A stretch of 64,000 nucleotides of DNA, from assembly GCF_018861065.1 (NCBI RefSeq), contig NZ_JAHKQO010000036.1:459865-523864 (forward strand). Reading direction: 5' to 3'. Source of the stretch: Paraglaciecola arctica. GTDB lineage: Bacteria > Pseudomonadota > Gammaproteobacteria > Enterobacterales > Alteromonadaceae. Below, piece by piece: positions 1 to 8,455 of the stretch. The stretch's first letter is position 1, and each line of letters opens with the position of its first letter. The notes under the pieces are model-generated. The model had not been told where the DNA came from, did no database searches, and saw only the letters and a list, made by a program, of their open reading frames with translations. The position numbers and the translations under genes were made by a program.

Positions 1-375
1 AGCATACAACGCCGCGACAATTGAACTGGCACTTGAGCCTAATCCACTGCCAATCGGCAAATGTTTATGCAAGGTCATTTTCAGCGCCGGCAAAGTACTT
101 TTGGAATGACCTTGGTTTTGCAACTCAGCGATGAAGTGCTGGTAACAACGTGTCACTATATTACTGTTGGCGTCGGGCGGCAGCTTGTCTGCAAAACGGC
201 CTTTGACCACTAAACTAAACTGCTCTGCTATTTCAATCTCTACTTCGTCTCCCAATAAACTACCGTCTATTGGTTTTAATGCCGCACCAAGTAAATCAAA
301 CCCTAAACTTACATTGCCGATAGAAGCAGGCGCATAGGCCTTTAAAATAGTATTTTTCATTTTATCGTTTGACAT
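1..375 (-). CDS. thrB: Homoserine kinase, N-terminal part (cut by window edge)
   Basis: Homoserine kinase of the GHMP family phosphorylates L-homoserine with ATP in threonine synthesis, in the cytoplasm. The visible 125 residues start [16 protein letters not shown] and include [14 protein letters not shown], then the GHMP ATP-binding glycine/serine loop [12 protein letters not shown] near residues 111-122. The rest lies beyond position 1. The ATG at 373-375 overlaps the thrA stop as TAATG, which suggests translational coupling; an internal ATG at 358-360 is the alternative start. It is the second structural gene of the thr operon read leftwards. The N-terminal motif pattern makes the identification secure. 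Confidence 0.95.
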   Translation of the reverse strand, partial: MSNDKMKNTILKAYAPASIGNVSLGFDLLGAALKPIDGSLLGDEVEIEIAEQFSLVVKGRFADKLPPDANSNIVTRCYQHFIAELQNQGHSKSTLPALKMTLHKHLPIGSGLGSSASSIVAALYA

Positions 376-2837
376 TATAGTGATTGTTTCCAAGGCATAG
401 TGCGCATCACATCAGCAAAGACACCTGCGGCTGTTACTGCAGCGCCGGCACCGTATCCTCTAATAACGTAAGGTATAGGTTGGTAATAATGACTATGGAT
501 GGCCAAAGCGTTTTCGCCCTCTTTAACCATATATAATGGGTGCGCTTCGTTAACAGCTTCGATACTTACCACACATTTACCATGCTCAATCGACCCCACA
601 TACCGTAATACTTTGCCTTCTTCTTTAGCAACCGCTACTTTTTCTGCATAGTGAGCGTCTAATTCAGGTAATCGCGACATGAAGTCTTCAATGCTGCCAC
701 TGGCATCAAACGAAGGTGGTAAAATTGGCTCTATGGTAATATCAGATAACTCTAGCGTTAAACCAGACTCACGAGCCATAATCAACAGTTTTCTTGCGAC
801 ATCCATACCACTCAAATCATCGCGAGGATCAGGTTCTGTAAAGCCATTCTTTTTAGCTATTTCAGTTGCTTCAGAAAGACTCAGCCCTTCGTCTAACTTA
901 CCAAATACAAAAGACAACGACCCAGACAAAATCCCTTCAAAACGGACCAATTCATCCCCGGCGTAGAACAAGTTTTGTAAATTGTCGATAACCGGTAGAC
1001 CCGCACCTACTGTAGTTTCATACAAAAATTGACGATTGGTTTGTTGTGCTGTTTCTCGCAATAAATCATAAAATTCAGTACTCGCGGTATTAGCCTTTTT
1101 ATTAGGTGTGACTACATGAAAACCATCCAGCATCATTTGCGGATATTGTTCAGCAACCTGTGAACTACTGGTGCAATCAATAATAACTGGGTTAATCAAA
1201 CTATTGTCATGTACAAAATTCATCAAATTTTCGATAGAAAACTGTTTTTCGCTTTGCGCTAGTGATTGTTGCCAATCCGAATTCAAGTCTATGCCATTTG
1301 ACTGCAGCAGTAACTTTTTGCTGTTGGCAATACCGTATACTTTTAAACTGATATTTTTTTCGAGCAATGACGCTTGTTGACGCGCTATTTGCGCCAGTAA
1401 CTCTTTACCTACACTACCGCTGCCTACTAAAAACGCATCAATGGCGTGTAAGTTAGAGAAAAAATTCTGATGCACTACTTTGACTGCTTTTTTAGCTTTA
1501 CGTGATTCAATTACGGTAGAAATTGAGCGTTCTGACGACCCTTGTGCAATAGCAACATTATTGACTCTGGCTTGAGCAAGAGAACTAAAAAATTTAGCAG
1601 CCAAACCTTGAGAGTGTCGCATTCCATCTCCTACTAAGGTAACAATGGCCAATTCGTGACGTACTTCAATAGGGTCAAGTAATTGATTACTTAGCTCTAG
1701 AGCAAATGAATCTTCTAATAAATCTTGGGCACGACTGGCATCTTTACTATGAATACAAAAACTGATGCTGTACTCAGAAGATGACTGAGTAATTAAACTA
1801 ATGGAAATATTCGCATTAGACATGATTTCAAATACACGGCTAGCCATGCCCACCATGCCTTTCATGCCCGGACCTGCCACGTTAAACATGGTCATATCAT
1901 CTAAGTGAGAGATACCTTTTACGCTAGTCCATTTGGTACTCGCTTCATTACTGATTAAGGTTCCCGGGGCAGCAGGGTTAAGGGTATTGCGAATTAAACA
2001 AGGGATATGGTGCTGGGCGATAGGGCCAATGGTTTTTGGATGTAAAACTTTAGCACCAAAGTAAGATAGCTCCATGGCTTCTTGATAAGTCAGCTTATCA
2101 AGCAATACTGCACCTTCTACTTGGTTAGGATCGGCATTATAAACGCCGTCTACATCAGTCCAAATTTCACAACATTCTGCGTCAATACAGGCAGCCAAAA
2201 TAGCAGCTGAGTAATCTGAACCATTTCGACCTAAGGTGACTTTTTCCCCGCTTTCATTCACGGCAACAAAACCTGGCATGATTAAAATTTGCTCGCCAGA
2301 TGTGTTTACATCACTAAAGCGTGCCTTACTTGCAGATACATCAGCAATACTATCTAAATAATCGCCTTCGGCAATAACATAGTTAACCGGATCTATAATG
2401 CTATTGTTATGTCCCAATGCCGTTAAAATTTCACTAAAAATATTAACACTGACGTATTCGCCTATACTCAATACTTTGGCAACTACCTGCTCTGGAGCGC
2501 AGCGTAACAAAGCAAAACCCTCTAAATGCTGATTGAGATCATTTAAGGTATATTGAATATAGTCGGCTAATTTAGCTTGAGAAAAGTTAGGTAAGTTAGA
2601 TTGCAAATCATCCAAAATTCCAAAAAGCACCATATTTAATTTGGCAAATAACTCGCCGTAATCATTACCCTCAGCCGCTTCATCACATAACAATGATAAG
2701 GCATTGGTGACGCCCTTTGGAGCAGACAAAACAACTGCCGCACCGCTTTCGGTATGACATGCAAAACTAATGTCTTTTACTCTTAAGTAACGTTCTGCAT
2801 CAGCAAGAGACGAGCCCCCAAACTTCAATACCTTCAT
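375..2837 (-). CDS. thrA: Bifunctional aspartokinase I / homoserine dehydrogenase I
   Basis: This fused cytoplasmic enzyme phosphorylates aspartate and reduces aspartate semialdehyde to homoserine, the first and third steps of threonine synthesis. The start [12 protein letters not shown] at 2837 gives 820 residues, the E. coli ThrA length. It is preceded by AAGGAA, and a longer reading from 2876 adds 13 residues without family support. The kinase domain occupies about residues 1-250 ([16 protein letters not shown]). Two ACT regions follow at about 310-450. The homoserine dehydrogenase domain runs from about 465 ([12 protein letters not shown] nucleotide loop; [10 protein letters not shown]). 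The gene lies after a thrL leader and attenuator and ends overlapping thrB. It is the entry point of the operon and is probably feedback-inhibited by threonine, as usual in the family. Confidence 0.97.
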   Translation of the reverse strand: MKVLKFGGSSLADAERYLRVKDISFACHTESGAAVVLSAPKGVTNALSLLCDEAAEGNDYGELFAKLNMVLFGILDDLQSNLPNFSQAKLADYIQYTLNDLNQHLEGFALLRCAPEQVVAKVLSIGEYVSVNIFSEILTALGHNNSIIDPVNYVIAEGDYLDSIADVSASKARFSDVNTSGEQILIMPGFVAVNESGEKVTLGRNGSDYSAAILAACIDAECCEIWTDVDGVYNADPNQVEGAVLLDKLTYQEAMELSYFGAKVLHPKTIGPIAQHHIPCLIRNTLNPAAPGTLISNEASTKWTSVKGISHLDDMTMFNVAGPGMKGMVGMASRVFEIMSNANISISLITQSSSEYSISFCIHSKDASRAQDLLEDSFALELSNQLLDPIEVRHELAIVTLVGDGMRHSQGLAAKFFSSLAQARVNNVAIAQGSSERSISTVIESRKAKKAVKVVHQNFFSNLHAIDAFLVGSGSVGKELLAQIARQQASLLEKNISLKVYGIANSKKLLLQSNGIDLNSDWQQSLAQSEKQFSIENLMNFVHDNSLINPVIIDCTSSSQVAEQYPQMMLDGFHVVTPNKKANTASTEFYDLLRETAQQTNRQFLYETTVGAGLPVIDNLQNLFYAGDELVRFEGILSGSLSFVFGKLDEGLSLSEATEIAKKNGFTEPDPRDDLSGMDVARKLLIMARESGLTLELSDITIEPILPPSFDASGSIEDFMSRLPELDAHYAEKVAVAKEEGKVLRYVGSIEHGKCVVSIEAVNEAHPLYMVKEGENALAIHSHYYQPIPYVIRGYGAGAAVTAAGVFADVMRTMPWKQSL

Positions 2838-2907
2838 TTTTTGATTCCTTAAACGTTTCAACACTATCTTAATCACGTATTCGCTATTACATATTTCTTA
2901 GAGCTAC

Positions 2908-2937
2908 AAAAAAGCCCGCTGTGGTTGCGGGCTTTTT
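2908..2937 (-). terminator. thr operon attenuator terminator
   Basis: Read on the minus strand, GCCCGC (2932-2927) pairs with GCGGGC (2919-2914) around a short loop, and flanking A and T runs extend the stem. A T tract follows at 2913-2908. It lies between the thrL peptide and thrA, where a transcription attenuator belongs. The A/T symmetry means it could also terminate plus-strand transcripts. Confidence 0.85.
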
Positions 2938-2955
2938 ATGTGTAATTATTATGCA

Positions 2956-3024
2956 CTAGCCAGCGACCACCCTCTTAAAGGTGATAATCATCATGCCGGT
3001 GGTGATTGTTATTATTTTTTTCAT
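2956..3024 (-). CDS. thrL: thr operon leader peptide
   Basis: This 22-residue ORF, MKKIITITTGMMIITFKRVVAG, is read leftwards upstream of thrA. Four threonine and five isoleucine codons are packed near its start. That is the signature of a leader peptide whose translation senses charged Thr- and Ile-tRNA and controls the attenuator about 25 bases downstream. The complementary segments ACCACC and GGTGGT inside the ORF can form an alternative pause or anti-terminator hairpin. There is no strong Shine-Dalgarno sequence. It is not homologous in detail to E. coli ThrL, but leader peptides conserve composition rather than sequence. Confidence 0.85.
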   Translation of the reverse strand: MKKIITITTGMMIITFKRVVAG

Positions 3025-3333
3025 AGGTTCAATTTGCCGTATAGACGTCTATATGTCAACCAGCTGTTAACGATGTTTTGTTATTTGATATAGCCGCTTT
3101 GTCATAAGGCACAATATTGACGGCTATCAATATCGTGCCGCCGTCATCGATTATGCAGCTTATTACGGAGTCAATATTCTGGTCGTTAGTATTTTGAAAT
3201 ATTTTACAGCAATAAGCGTTGATCTAAATATCAATCGAATTAGTAACTACAGTCCCAATTAAAAACAACTATTTGTTACAAAATCTGCATAATTGTCGAT
3301 AATATGTTAAGAGGTAGACTAAAAGGAAACCCT
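3025..3333. other. Divergent regulatory region between thrL and the chemoreceptor gene
   Basis: This 309-base gene-free stretch must hold promoters for the leftward thr operon and the rightward chemoreceptor gene. Its clearest structure is the 13-bp inverted repeat at 3108-3139. A perfect TTGACA occurs on the minus strand only about 30 bases from the thrL ATG, with no good -10 at proper spacing, so I do not call it a promoter. Confidence 0.4.
3108..3139. promoter_or_regulatory. 13-bp inverted repeat in the thr/chemoreceptor intergenic region
   Basis: GGCACAATATTGA and TCAATATCGTGCC form arms of 13 bases with one mismatch around a 6-base centre. No T tract follows on either strand, so a protein-binding palindrome is more likely than a terminator. 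The binding protein is unknown. Confidence 0.4.
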
Positions 3334-4815
3334 ATGAAATATCCTTGGCTGCAAAGTGCCAATCAACTATTCAGAGTTGTTGTGGTTATACAATGGCTAA
3401 TATCGTTATTTATTGCTTTTATGACGTCCAGTTGGATAGAACCATTTTTACTCGGTTTACCAATTTTAGCGTTACCTATCATTTTAAGCTACACCCACCC
3501 CGACAAGGCAATTAATCGATATGCGTTTGCGATAGCAGTACAACTTTTCGCCGCACTTCATATTCAACAAGCATATGGCATGACAGAGCTGCATTTTGAA
3601 GTGTTTGTGATGTTAGCGTTTTTATCTTATTTTCGTGACTGGAAAGCAATTGCAATTGGCACCGTCACTGTTGCTATTCATCATATCCTTTTTTACTTCG
3701 TTCAAAGCAATGGTGGCAGCTTAGTCATATTTGAAGAAGGCAGAGTCACGTTTTATATTTTAGCGATTCATGCAGCTTTTGCTGTGGCAGAAGGCGTGAT
3801 TCTCGGATTAATGTCCAAAAATAGTTTCGTTGAAGCCAGAGGAGCCGTGATACTGAACCACACAGTATCAGGCATTATGCGTCAAAAAGGGGTGTTAAAC
3901 CTTAAAGTTGACATACCTCGAGACGTGCAAAGTATACAAGAGTTTAAGTCGTTAATTGATGCCTTTAAATCCTTAATTGAAGAGTCGAATAACCTTAGTA
4001 GCAATGTTTCCGCTGTAGCACAAAAAGTCAATACTTCGTCAGGTACACTCAATACCTCTGTCACTCTGAGCGCGGAACAAGTTAAGCTCATTTCAGACTC
4101 AATTGAAGAAATTAGTCATACCATACAAGATGTTGCCACGCGTTCACAAGAGACTCATATTCATGCTGAAAAAGCTAAAACTAGCACAGTAGAAACCAAA
4201 GAATCGATTGCAGGCTCTAGTGACAATGTTTCTCGTTTGAGGCAAACCTTAACTGTTGCATCAACTGCCATCCAAGCATTGAGTGACAAATGCAATAACA
4301 TTTCAGAAGTGATGCAATCTATTAAATCTGTAGCCGAACAAACTAATTTATTGGCACTCAATGCCGCTATTGAATCAGCTAGAGCAGGAGAACACGGCAG
4401 AGGTTTTGCCGTAGTAGCAGACGAAGTCAGAAACCTTGCAATTAAGTCTAAAGAAAGTGCAGAAGAAATAGAACAAATTACAGTAGGTTTAATAACTAGC
4501 GCAAATTCTTCAGTCTCACAAATGAATGACTGTGTGGTAATGGTTGACGAAGCGGTTAACTCTTCTAGCGCTGCTATGCAACAGATGGATAGTGTAGTGA
4601 ATAGCTTTCAATTAGTATCCGACAATATTACTACAGTGGCGACCTCTGCCGACAGACAATCAAAAAATGTCAAATCTATAAACGAATCAACACAGTTGTT
4701 ACGTGAATTATCAGCCGATGAACAAAGTAACGTTAACCTTGTTAAAAACGAAGCGATAGAATTGACCCAGTTATGCAACAAGCTCGAACAACAGTTACGA
4801 CAATTTTCGGTGTAA
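3334..4815 (+). CDS. Methyl-accepting chemotaxis protein with multi-helix membrane sensor
   Basis: This chemoreceptor signals to CheA/CheW. The first ~170 residues are about five or six hydrophobic helices, with no obvious large periplasmic domain, so sensing is probably in or near the membrane. The rest is a long cytoplasmic helical signalling domain, with the hairpin tip [19 protein letters not shown] followed by [15 protein letters not shown]. The start at 3334 (MKYPWLQS) is preferred over 3304 because AAGGAA sits just upstream; it gives 493 residues. There is no HAMP domain that I can recognise. The small gene at 4819 follows after 3 bases, so the two may be cotranscribed. The ligand cannot be inferred. 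Confidence 0.92.
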   Translation: MKYPWLQSANQLFRVVVVIQWLISLFIAFMTSSWIEPFLLGLPILALPIILSYTHPDKAINRYAFAIAVQLFAALHIQQAYGMTELHFEVFVMLAFLSYFRDWKAIAIGTVTVAIHHILFYFVQSNGGSLVIFEEGRVTFYILAIHAAFAVAEGVILGLMSKNSFVEARGAVILNHTVSGIMRQKGVLNLKVDIPRDVQSIQEFKSLIDAFKSLIEESNNLSSNVSAVAQKVNTSSGTLNTSVTLSAEQVKLISDSIEEISHTIQDVATRSQETHIHAEKAKTSTVETKESIAGSSDNVSRLRQTLTVASTAIQALSDKCNNISEVMQSIKSVAEQTNLLALNAAIESARAGEHGRGFAVVADEVRNLAIKSKESAEEIEQITVGLITSANSSVSQMNDCVVMVDEAVNSSSAAMQQMDSVVNSFQLVSDNITTVATSADRQSKNVKSINESTQLLRELSADEQSNVNLVKNEAIELTQLCNKLEQQLRQFSV

Positions 4816-4818
4816 ACT

Positions 4819-5337
4819 TTGTCAGTAAAGTGGGTTGTCGCTCTATGGGGTGTGATGTGTCTGGCTGGTTTATTGACTCTGTCTGTGAGCCAGCTAGACG
4901 AGTTTGACCCTCAATCAAAACTCGCCATAGCGTTAACTGATGTCGAATTTGAGCAAAAATTTATCTCTCAATTACAGCAACAACACAAATTGGCAGGGCA
5001 ATCACTTGTCCATTTTTCAGACACTAATTGTTTCTGTGAAACCATAGCGCAACCCCATATTGCCCGCTTATCCCAGAACATGATCGACAACGGATTTCAA
5101 AATATACATATCAACATTAGCGCTCATCCTGAGTTTGCTAGTTTTGTTCCTTCCACTCCAGCGGTTGCAATTATTGGTGCGCTTCAAGAACTAATATACT
5201 TTGGCCCTTACGCCGAGGGTTATGGTTGTTTAAGTGGAACCGGATTGGTAGATGCGATTATTCCCAAATTGAATAGCCCCGCCATCGAAAACAGCATACT
5301 AATTACAGACGCAAAAGGCTGTTATTGTCAAACGTGA
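4819..5337 (+). CDS. Exported or anchored small protein with paired Cys motifs (thioredoxin-like fold possible)
   Basis: This 172-residue protein starts at TTG, immediately after the chemoreceptor stop. Residues 5-22 are a hydrophobic signal or anchor segment. The remainder has a CxC (TNCFCE), the string FVPSTPAVAIIGALQELIYFG, and a second CxC at the C-terminus (GCYCQT). The 'PSTPAVAII...L.YFGPY' stretch resembles the cis-Pro strand region of thioredoxin-like folds. I think it resembles a DUF6436-type protein of Alteromonadales, but this is from memory. The role is unknown. Its stop nearly touches the convergent soxR stop. Confidence 0.7.
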   Translation: MSVKWVVALWGVMCLAGLLTLSVSQLDEFDPQSKLAIALTDVEFEQKFISQLQQQHKLAGQSLVHFSDTNCFCETIAQPHIARLSQNMIDNGFQNIHINISAHPEFASFVPSTPAVAIIGALQELIYFGPYAEGYGCLSGTGLVDAIIPKLNSPAIENSILITDAKGCYCQT

Positions 5338-5340
5338 CAT

Positions 5341-5793
5341 TTAATCGGCTGACTCGTTTCTACCTAAAATAACCGGCCCTGGGCCTTCTTCTTCCAAGAC
5401 ATCATCTGGATTATAGATAGGGCAGCTTTGCATTGATAAACACCCGCAACCAATACAACCATCCAATGAATCTCGAAGCTTAGTTAACGAATTGATTTGC
5501 TGATCGAGCTGTTTTTGCCAACGTTTTGATAATTGCGCCCAGTCATTTTTATCCGGTGTACGTTCATTTGGCAGCCCTAAAAAAGTTTGGTGAATGCTTT
5601 GCAGGCTGATACCTAACTTTTGAGCGGCTTTAATCACTGATATTCTGCGTAACACGTCACGTTTGTAACGCCTTTGATTGCCTTGATTACGCCAACTACG
5701 AATCAAACCTTTTTGCTCATAAAAGTGCAAAGTAGACACCTTCACCCCGGTGCGCTTAGCCACATAACCCACTGACAAATTTGCGTCTTCCAT
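5341..5793 (-). CDS. soxR: Redox-sensitive MerR-family activator SoxR
   Basis: SoxR is a cytoplasmic dimeric activator that senses redox-cycling compounds through a [2Fe-2S] cluster. The 150 residues begin with a MerR winged helix (VGYVAKRTGVKVSTLHFYEQ). A dimerisation helix follows, then the diagnostic cluster ligands C113, C116, C118 and C124 (CIGCGCLSMQSC), with the same spacing as E. coli SoxR. The divergent region contains a consensus SoxR box (5846-5863). It sits in a promoter pointing away from soxR, so SoxR probably activates the gene or genes starting at 5917. No soxS is visible, as is usual outside enterics. Confidence 0.95.
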   Translation of the reverse strand: MEDANLSVGYVAKRTGVKVSTLHFYEQKGLIRSWRNQGNQRRYKRDVLRRISVIKAAQKLGISLQSIHQTFLGLPNERTPDKNDWAQLSKRWQKQLDQQINSLTKLRDSLDGCIGCGCLSMQSCPIYNPDDVLEEEGPGPVILGRNESAD

Positions 5794-5841
5794 TGCTTAG
5801 TCCCTAATTAACTACTACATCAAATATAGAGAAAAAAGCAC

Positions 5842-5872
5842 TTTACCTCAAGTTAACCTGAGGTTTTATGAT
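5842..5872 (+). promoter_or_regulatory. SoxR-dependent promoter with 19-bp spacer and SoxR box
   Basis: The -35 TTTACC (5842-5847) and -10 TATGAT (5867-5872) are separated by 19 bp, the over-long spacer typical of MerR/SoxR-activated promoters. The near-perfect 18-bp palindrome CCTCAAGTTAACCTGAGG (5846-5863) lies between them and differs from the E. coli soxS box at one base by my reading. The promoter faces right, towards the 30-residue ORF at 5917. Confidence 0.88.
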
Positions 5873-5916
5873 ACTGCCATCATCAACAATATCTATATTA
5901 AAACAGGGCAGCGATT

Positions 5917-6009
5917 ATGAAAAAACTGAAACTAACCTTCAAAAAAGACTTTAAAAACATTATTGAAAAATGCCTAAGTATCTACAATGGCACGATGTAT
6001 TTTAAATAA
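5917..6009 (+). CDS. Putative SoxR-controlled 30-residue small protein
   Basis: An ATG at 5917, about 38 bases after the expected transcription start of the SoxR promoter, opens a 30-codon ORF. The peptide is lysine-rich: it begins MKKLKLTFKKDFKNIIEK and ends NGTMYFK. AGGG lies 8 bases before the ATG. No known domain is recognised. It could be a small stress protein, a leader peptide, or a chance ORF. Position immediately behind a strong SoxR box is the main support. No terminator separates it from the next gene, so the PLP-enzyme gene may be in the same transcript. Confidence 0.5.
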   Translation: MKKLKLTFKKDFKNIIEKCLSIYNGTMYFK

Positions 6010-6115
6010 TGAAACGATGGCCTAAGTCCTATTGGCGCAAAAAGTTATCACAACAAAGGTTTATGTGCTTAAACCAGAATCGATTAATATAGCTGCAAGC
6101 AATAATCTTAGCCAA

Positions 6116-7051
6116 ATGAGTGTATACAAAACTTTGAATTTACAATCTATAACAGCGCAGTTGAATATAGCCACACCATCAGCTGAATCAACAATTCAAT
6201 CTGATTGGGCCAATCAAAATGGCATAACGCTCACTGTTAAACGAGATGATTTGTTGCACCCTGTCATATCAGGCAACAAATGGCGAAAACTTAAATATGC
6301 ATTAAAGGCTGCGTCAAAAGCCAAAGTCCAACATATCGTCAGTTTTGGTGGAGGATTTTCAAATCATTTACACGCATTGGGATATTGCTGCCACCATCTA
6401 GGTATACAATTGACTGCAATTGTCAGAGGGGATTATTCGCTCAAGCCAACGCCAATGTTGTTAGACCTAATGACTTGGCAAACTAATATTCAATATGTAG
6501 ATCGAAAAATCTACCAACAACGAAGTGAACTCGATTATTTGCAGTCATTGCAGCAACAATATCCGGGGGCATCAATTATCCCTGAAGGTGGTTCGCAATT
6601 ACTTGCCGTTCAAGGCGTAAGCGAAATTATTGACGAGTTAAACGATACATACGATTATATCGTTGCGCCTGTGGCCAGTGGCGGAACATTGGCAGGATTG
6701 AGCAGCGCGATCGGCAAAAAAAAAGCATTTTCAAACTGCCAGATTCTAGGAATTGGCGTTTTAAAAGGCGAAGGTTACCTTGAACAATTGGTTGATGATT
6801 TATTAGAAGTAGATTCATCCCAGGCGAACTGGCAGATTAACCATGATTTTCATTTTGGTGGGTACGCTAAATCTACTAATGAGCTTAGACAATTCTGCCA
6901 AGTCTTTTACCAACAAACGACTATCCCTATTGAGCCGGTTTACAGTGGAAAACTATTTTGGGGGCTCAGAGCACTACTCAAGGCCGGATATTTTCCTCAA
7001 AATAGTCGCATCTTAGCGCTGCACACTGGCGGTCTGCAGGGCGCAAGATAA
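6116..7051 (+). CDS. PLP-dependent D-cysteine desulfhydrase / ACC deaminase family enzyme
   Basis: This cytoplasmic fold-type II PLP enzyme has family members that release H2S and ammonia from D-cysteine or deaminate ACC. VKRDDLLHPVISGNKWRKLKY contains the PLP lysine (SGNKWRK). FGGGFSNHLHAL is the nearby cofactor-binding loop and ASGGTLAG the phosphate-binding glycine loop. From ATG 6116 it is 311 residues and matches the family's N-terminal layout. A GTG at 6065 with AAAGG five bases ahead, or a TTG at 6032, would lengthen it. It lies downstream of the SoxR promoter and the 30-codon ORF. Substrate choice between D-cysteine and ACC cannot be made by eye. Confidence 0.85.
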   Translation: MSVYKTLNLQSITAQLNIATPSAESTIQSDWANQNGITLTVKRDDLLHPVISGNKWRKLKYALKAASKAKVQHIVSFGGGFSNHLHALGYCCHHLGIQLTAIVRGDYSLKPTPMLLDLMTWQTNIQYVDRKIYQQRSELDYLQSLQQQYPGASIIPEGGSQLLAVQGVSEIIDELNDTYDYIVAPVASGGTLAGLSSAIGKKKAFSNCQILGIGVLKGEGYLEQLVDDLLEVDSSQANWQINHDFHFGGYAKSTNELRQFCQVFYQQTTIPIEPVYSGKLFWGLRALLKAGYFPQNSRILALHTGGLQGAR

Positions 7052-7197
7052 GTCATTATTGCATTCACCAGCAAAACTGCGGTAAATTGCCAATGGCTTA
7101 GTCCTCTACCCCTATTGTTATAAGGTCATTTTTTGTATAAACACATCCTATTTTTGTTACCGCAATCTCTGCTGTTTTTGACAAAATTCAAATTTTT

Positions 7198-7824
7198 ATG
7201 AACTGGCTTGATTGGTTAAGTGGTTTCGCGGGTGCTTCCCCACTCGAATGGGTAGCGACTGTCTGTGGCTTTGTGTGTGTTTATTTGGTTATTAAACGCA
7301 ATATATGGTGTTTCGCTTTTGGATTTGTGCAAGTAAGCATTTACACCTGGATTTTTTATGATGTGAAACTGTATTCGGATATGGGTCTACATATCTTTTA
7401 TATTGGATTTCAAATCTATGGCTGGCTGCTTTGGAAAAATTCCCAAGACTCTACAGGCCATGTGGTAGTTAAGCGCGGCACCACAAAAGAATATACTTTA
7501 TGGTTAATGGCTATTGTCATTTGCACCCTAGTTCTAGGTAACATAATGCAAAATAACACTGACGCGAGTTTCCCCTACCCTGACGCTTTTACCACTTGTG
7601 CCAGTCTGGTAGCCCAGTGGTTATTGTCACATAAAAAATTATTGAACTGGACAGTTTGGATTGCTGTAGACATTGTCGCTATCGCCATTTACTGGCAAAA
7701 AGGGTTATTTCCCACGTCGGCACTGTATGCCTGCTTCTTGATAATGGCTATTATCGGTCAGTGGCAATGGTATACACACCTAAACTCTAGTTCGAGTACC
7801 ACAAATAAAGGCGAGCATAGTTAG
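7198..7824 (+). CDS. pnuC: Nicotinamide riboside (vitamin B3) transporter
   Basis: PnuC is an inner-membrane channel-like facilitator that brings in nicotinamide riboside, trapped inside by phosphorylation. The 208 residues are almost all hydrophobic helices. The family-typical tryptophan-rich stretches are present: NIWCFAFGFVQVSIYTWIFYD and FQIYGWLLWKNS. Its stop overlaps the GTG start of a NadR-like kinase gene (TAGTG), an arrangement that strongly supports nicotinamide riboside uptake rather than thiamin. No riboswitch was recognised upstream. Confidence 0.92.
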   Translation: MNWLDWLSGFAGASPLEWVATVCGFVCVYLVIKRNIWCFAFGFVQVSIYTWIFYDVKLYSDMGLHIFYIGFQIYGWLLWKNSQDSTGHVVVKRGTTKEYTLWLMAIVICTLVLGNIMQNNTDASFPYPDAFTTCASLVAQWLLSHKKLLNWTVWIAVDIVAIAIYWQKGLFPTSALYACFLIMAIIGQWQWYTHLNSSSSTTNKGEHS

Positions 7825-8363
7825 TGATTAAGAAAATTGTATTTTTAGGGGGCCCGTCTACCGGTAAAACCACCTTGTGTGAAGCTCTAGCTAAAGATTT
7901 GCATACGATTACTGTTCCAGAATATGGACGTGAATATTGGATTACCCATCAAGTTGACAGGCGTTTAACCCCGCAGCAATTATTACATATTGCGAAGATG
8001 CAAAACCAGTGGGAAGACCAAGCCGCGTCTCGCGCTAACCTATACTTATTCTGCGATACCAGTGCATTTACTACTTGGCATTTTGCGATCCATTATCACC
8101 AGAAGGCTTTACTTGAGTTAGAGCAACTCGCGAAGGACTGTTGGCAACGCTATGATCTAGTCGTGTTATGTGACGACGATATTCCTTATGACGATACATG
8201 GGAGCGTTCCGGTGACGCAAACCGCCACGAATTTCAGGTGTTTAATCAGCAATACTTAAAAAGCCACGAAATTAAACACCTAGTTGTTTCCGGGAGTCTC
8301 TCCCAGAGGAAACAACAAGTGCTGACTGCACTAGGCTTAACCCCAAAGGAATTATGTTTTTAA
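7824..8363 (+). CDS. NadR-like nicotinamide riboside kinase (AAA/P-loop)
   Basis: This P-loop kinase probably phosphorylates nicotinamide riboside to NMN, trapping what PnuC imports and feeding NAD salvage. The Walker A motif is FLGGPSTGKTTL at residues 7-18, and VPEYGREYW follows, as in the ribosylnicotinamide kinase domain of NadR. At 179 residues it lacks the N-terminal regulator and adenylyltransferase domains of full-length NadR, so the adenylylation step must be encoded elsewhere. It starts at GTG 7824, overlapping pnuC by one base. Confidence 0.85.
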   Translation: MIKKIVFLGGPSTGKTTLCEALAKDLHTITVPEYGREYWITHQVDRRLTPQQLLHIAKMQNQWEDQAASRANLYLFCDTSAFTTWHFAIHYHQKALLELEQLAKDCWQRYDLVVLCDDDIPYDDTWERSGDANRHEFQVFNQQYLKSHEIKHLVVSGSLSQRKQQVLTALGLTPKELCF

Positions 8364-8455
8364 TTGCTAGCACTCTTCAATTTTCAACTTGCACCTCAAT
8401 AAATTACTGCTAGCATTCACCCTTTATTACATAACCTTAATACTAGGAACACTCT

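Noticed and set aside
3025-3065. TTGACA on the minus strand as thr promoter -35
   Set aside because: No acceptable -10 at 16-18 bp, and transcription would start at the thrL ATG, leaving no leader.
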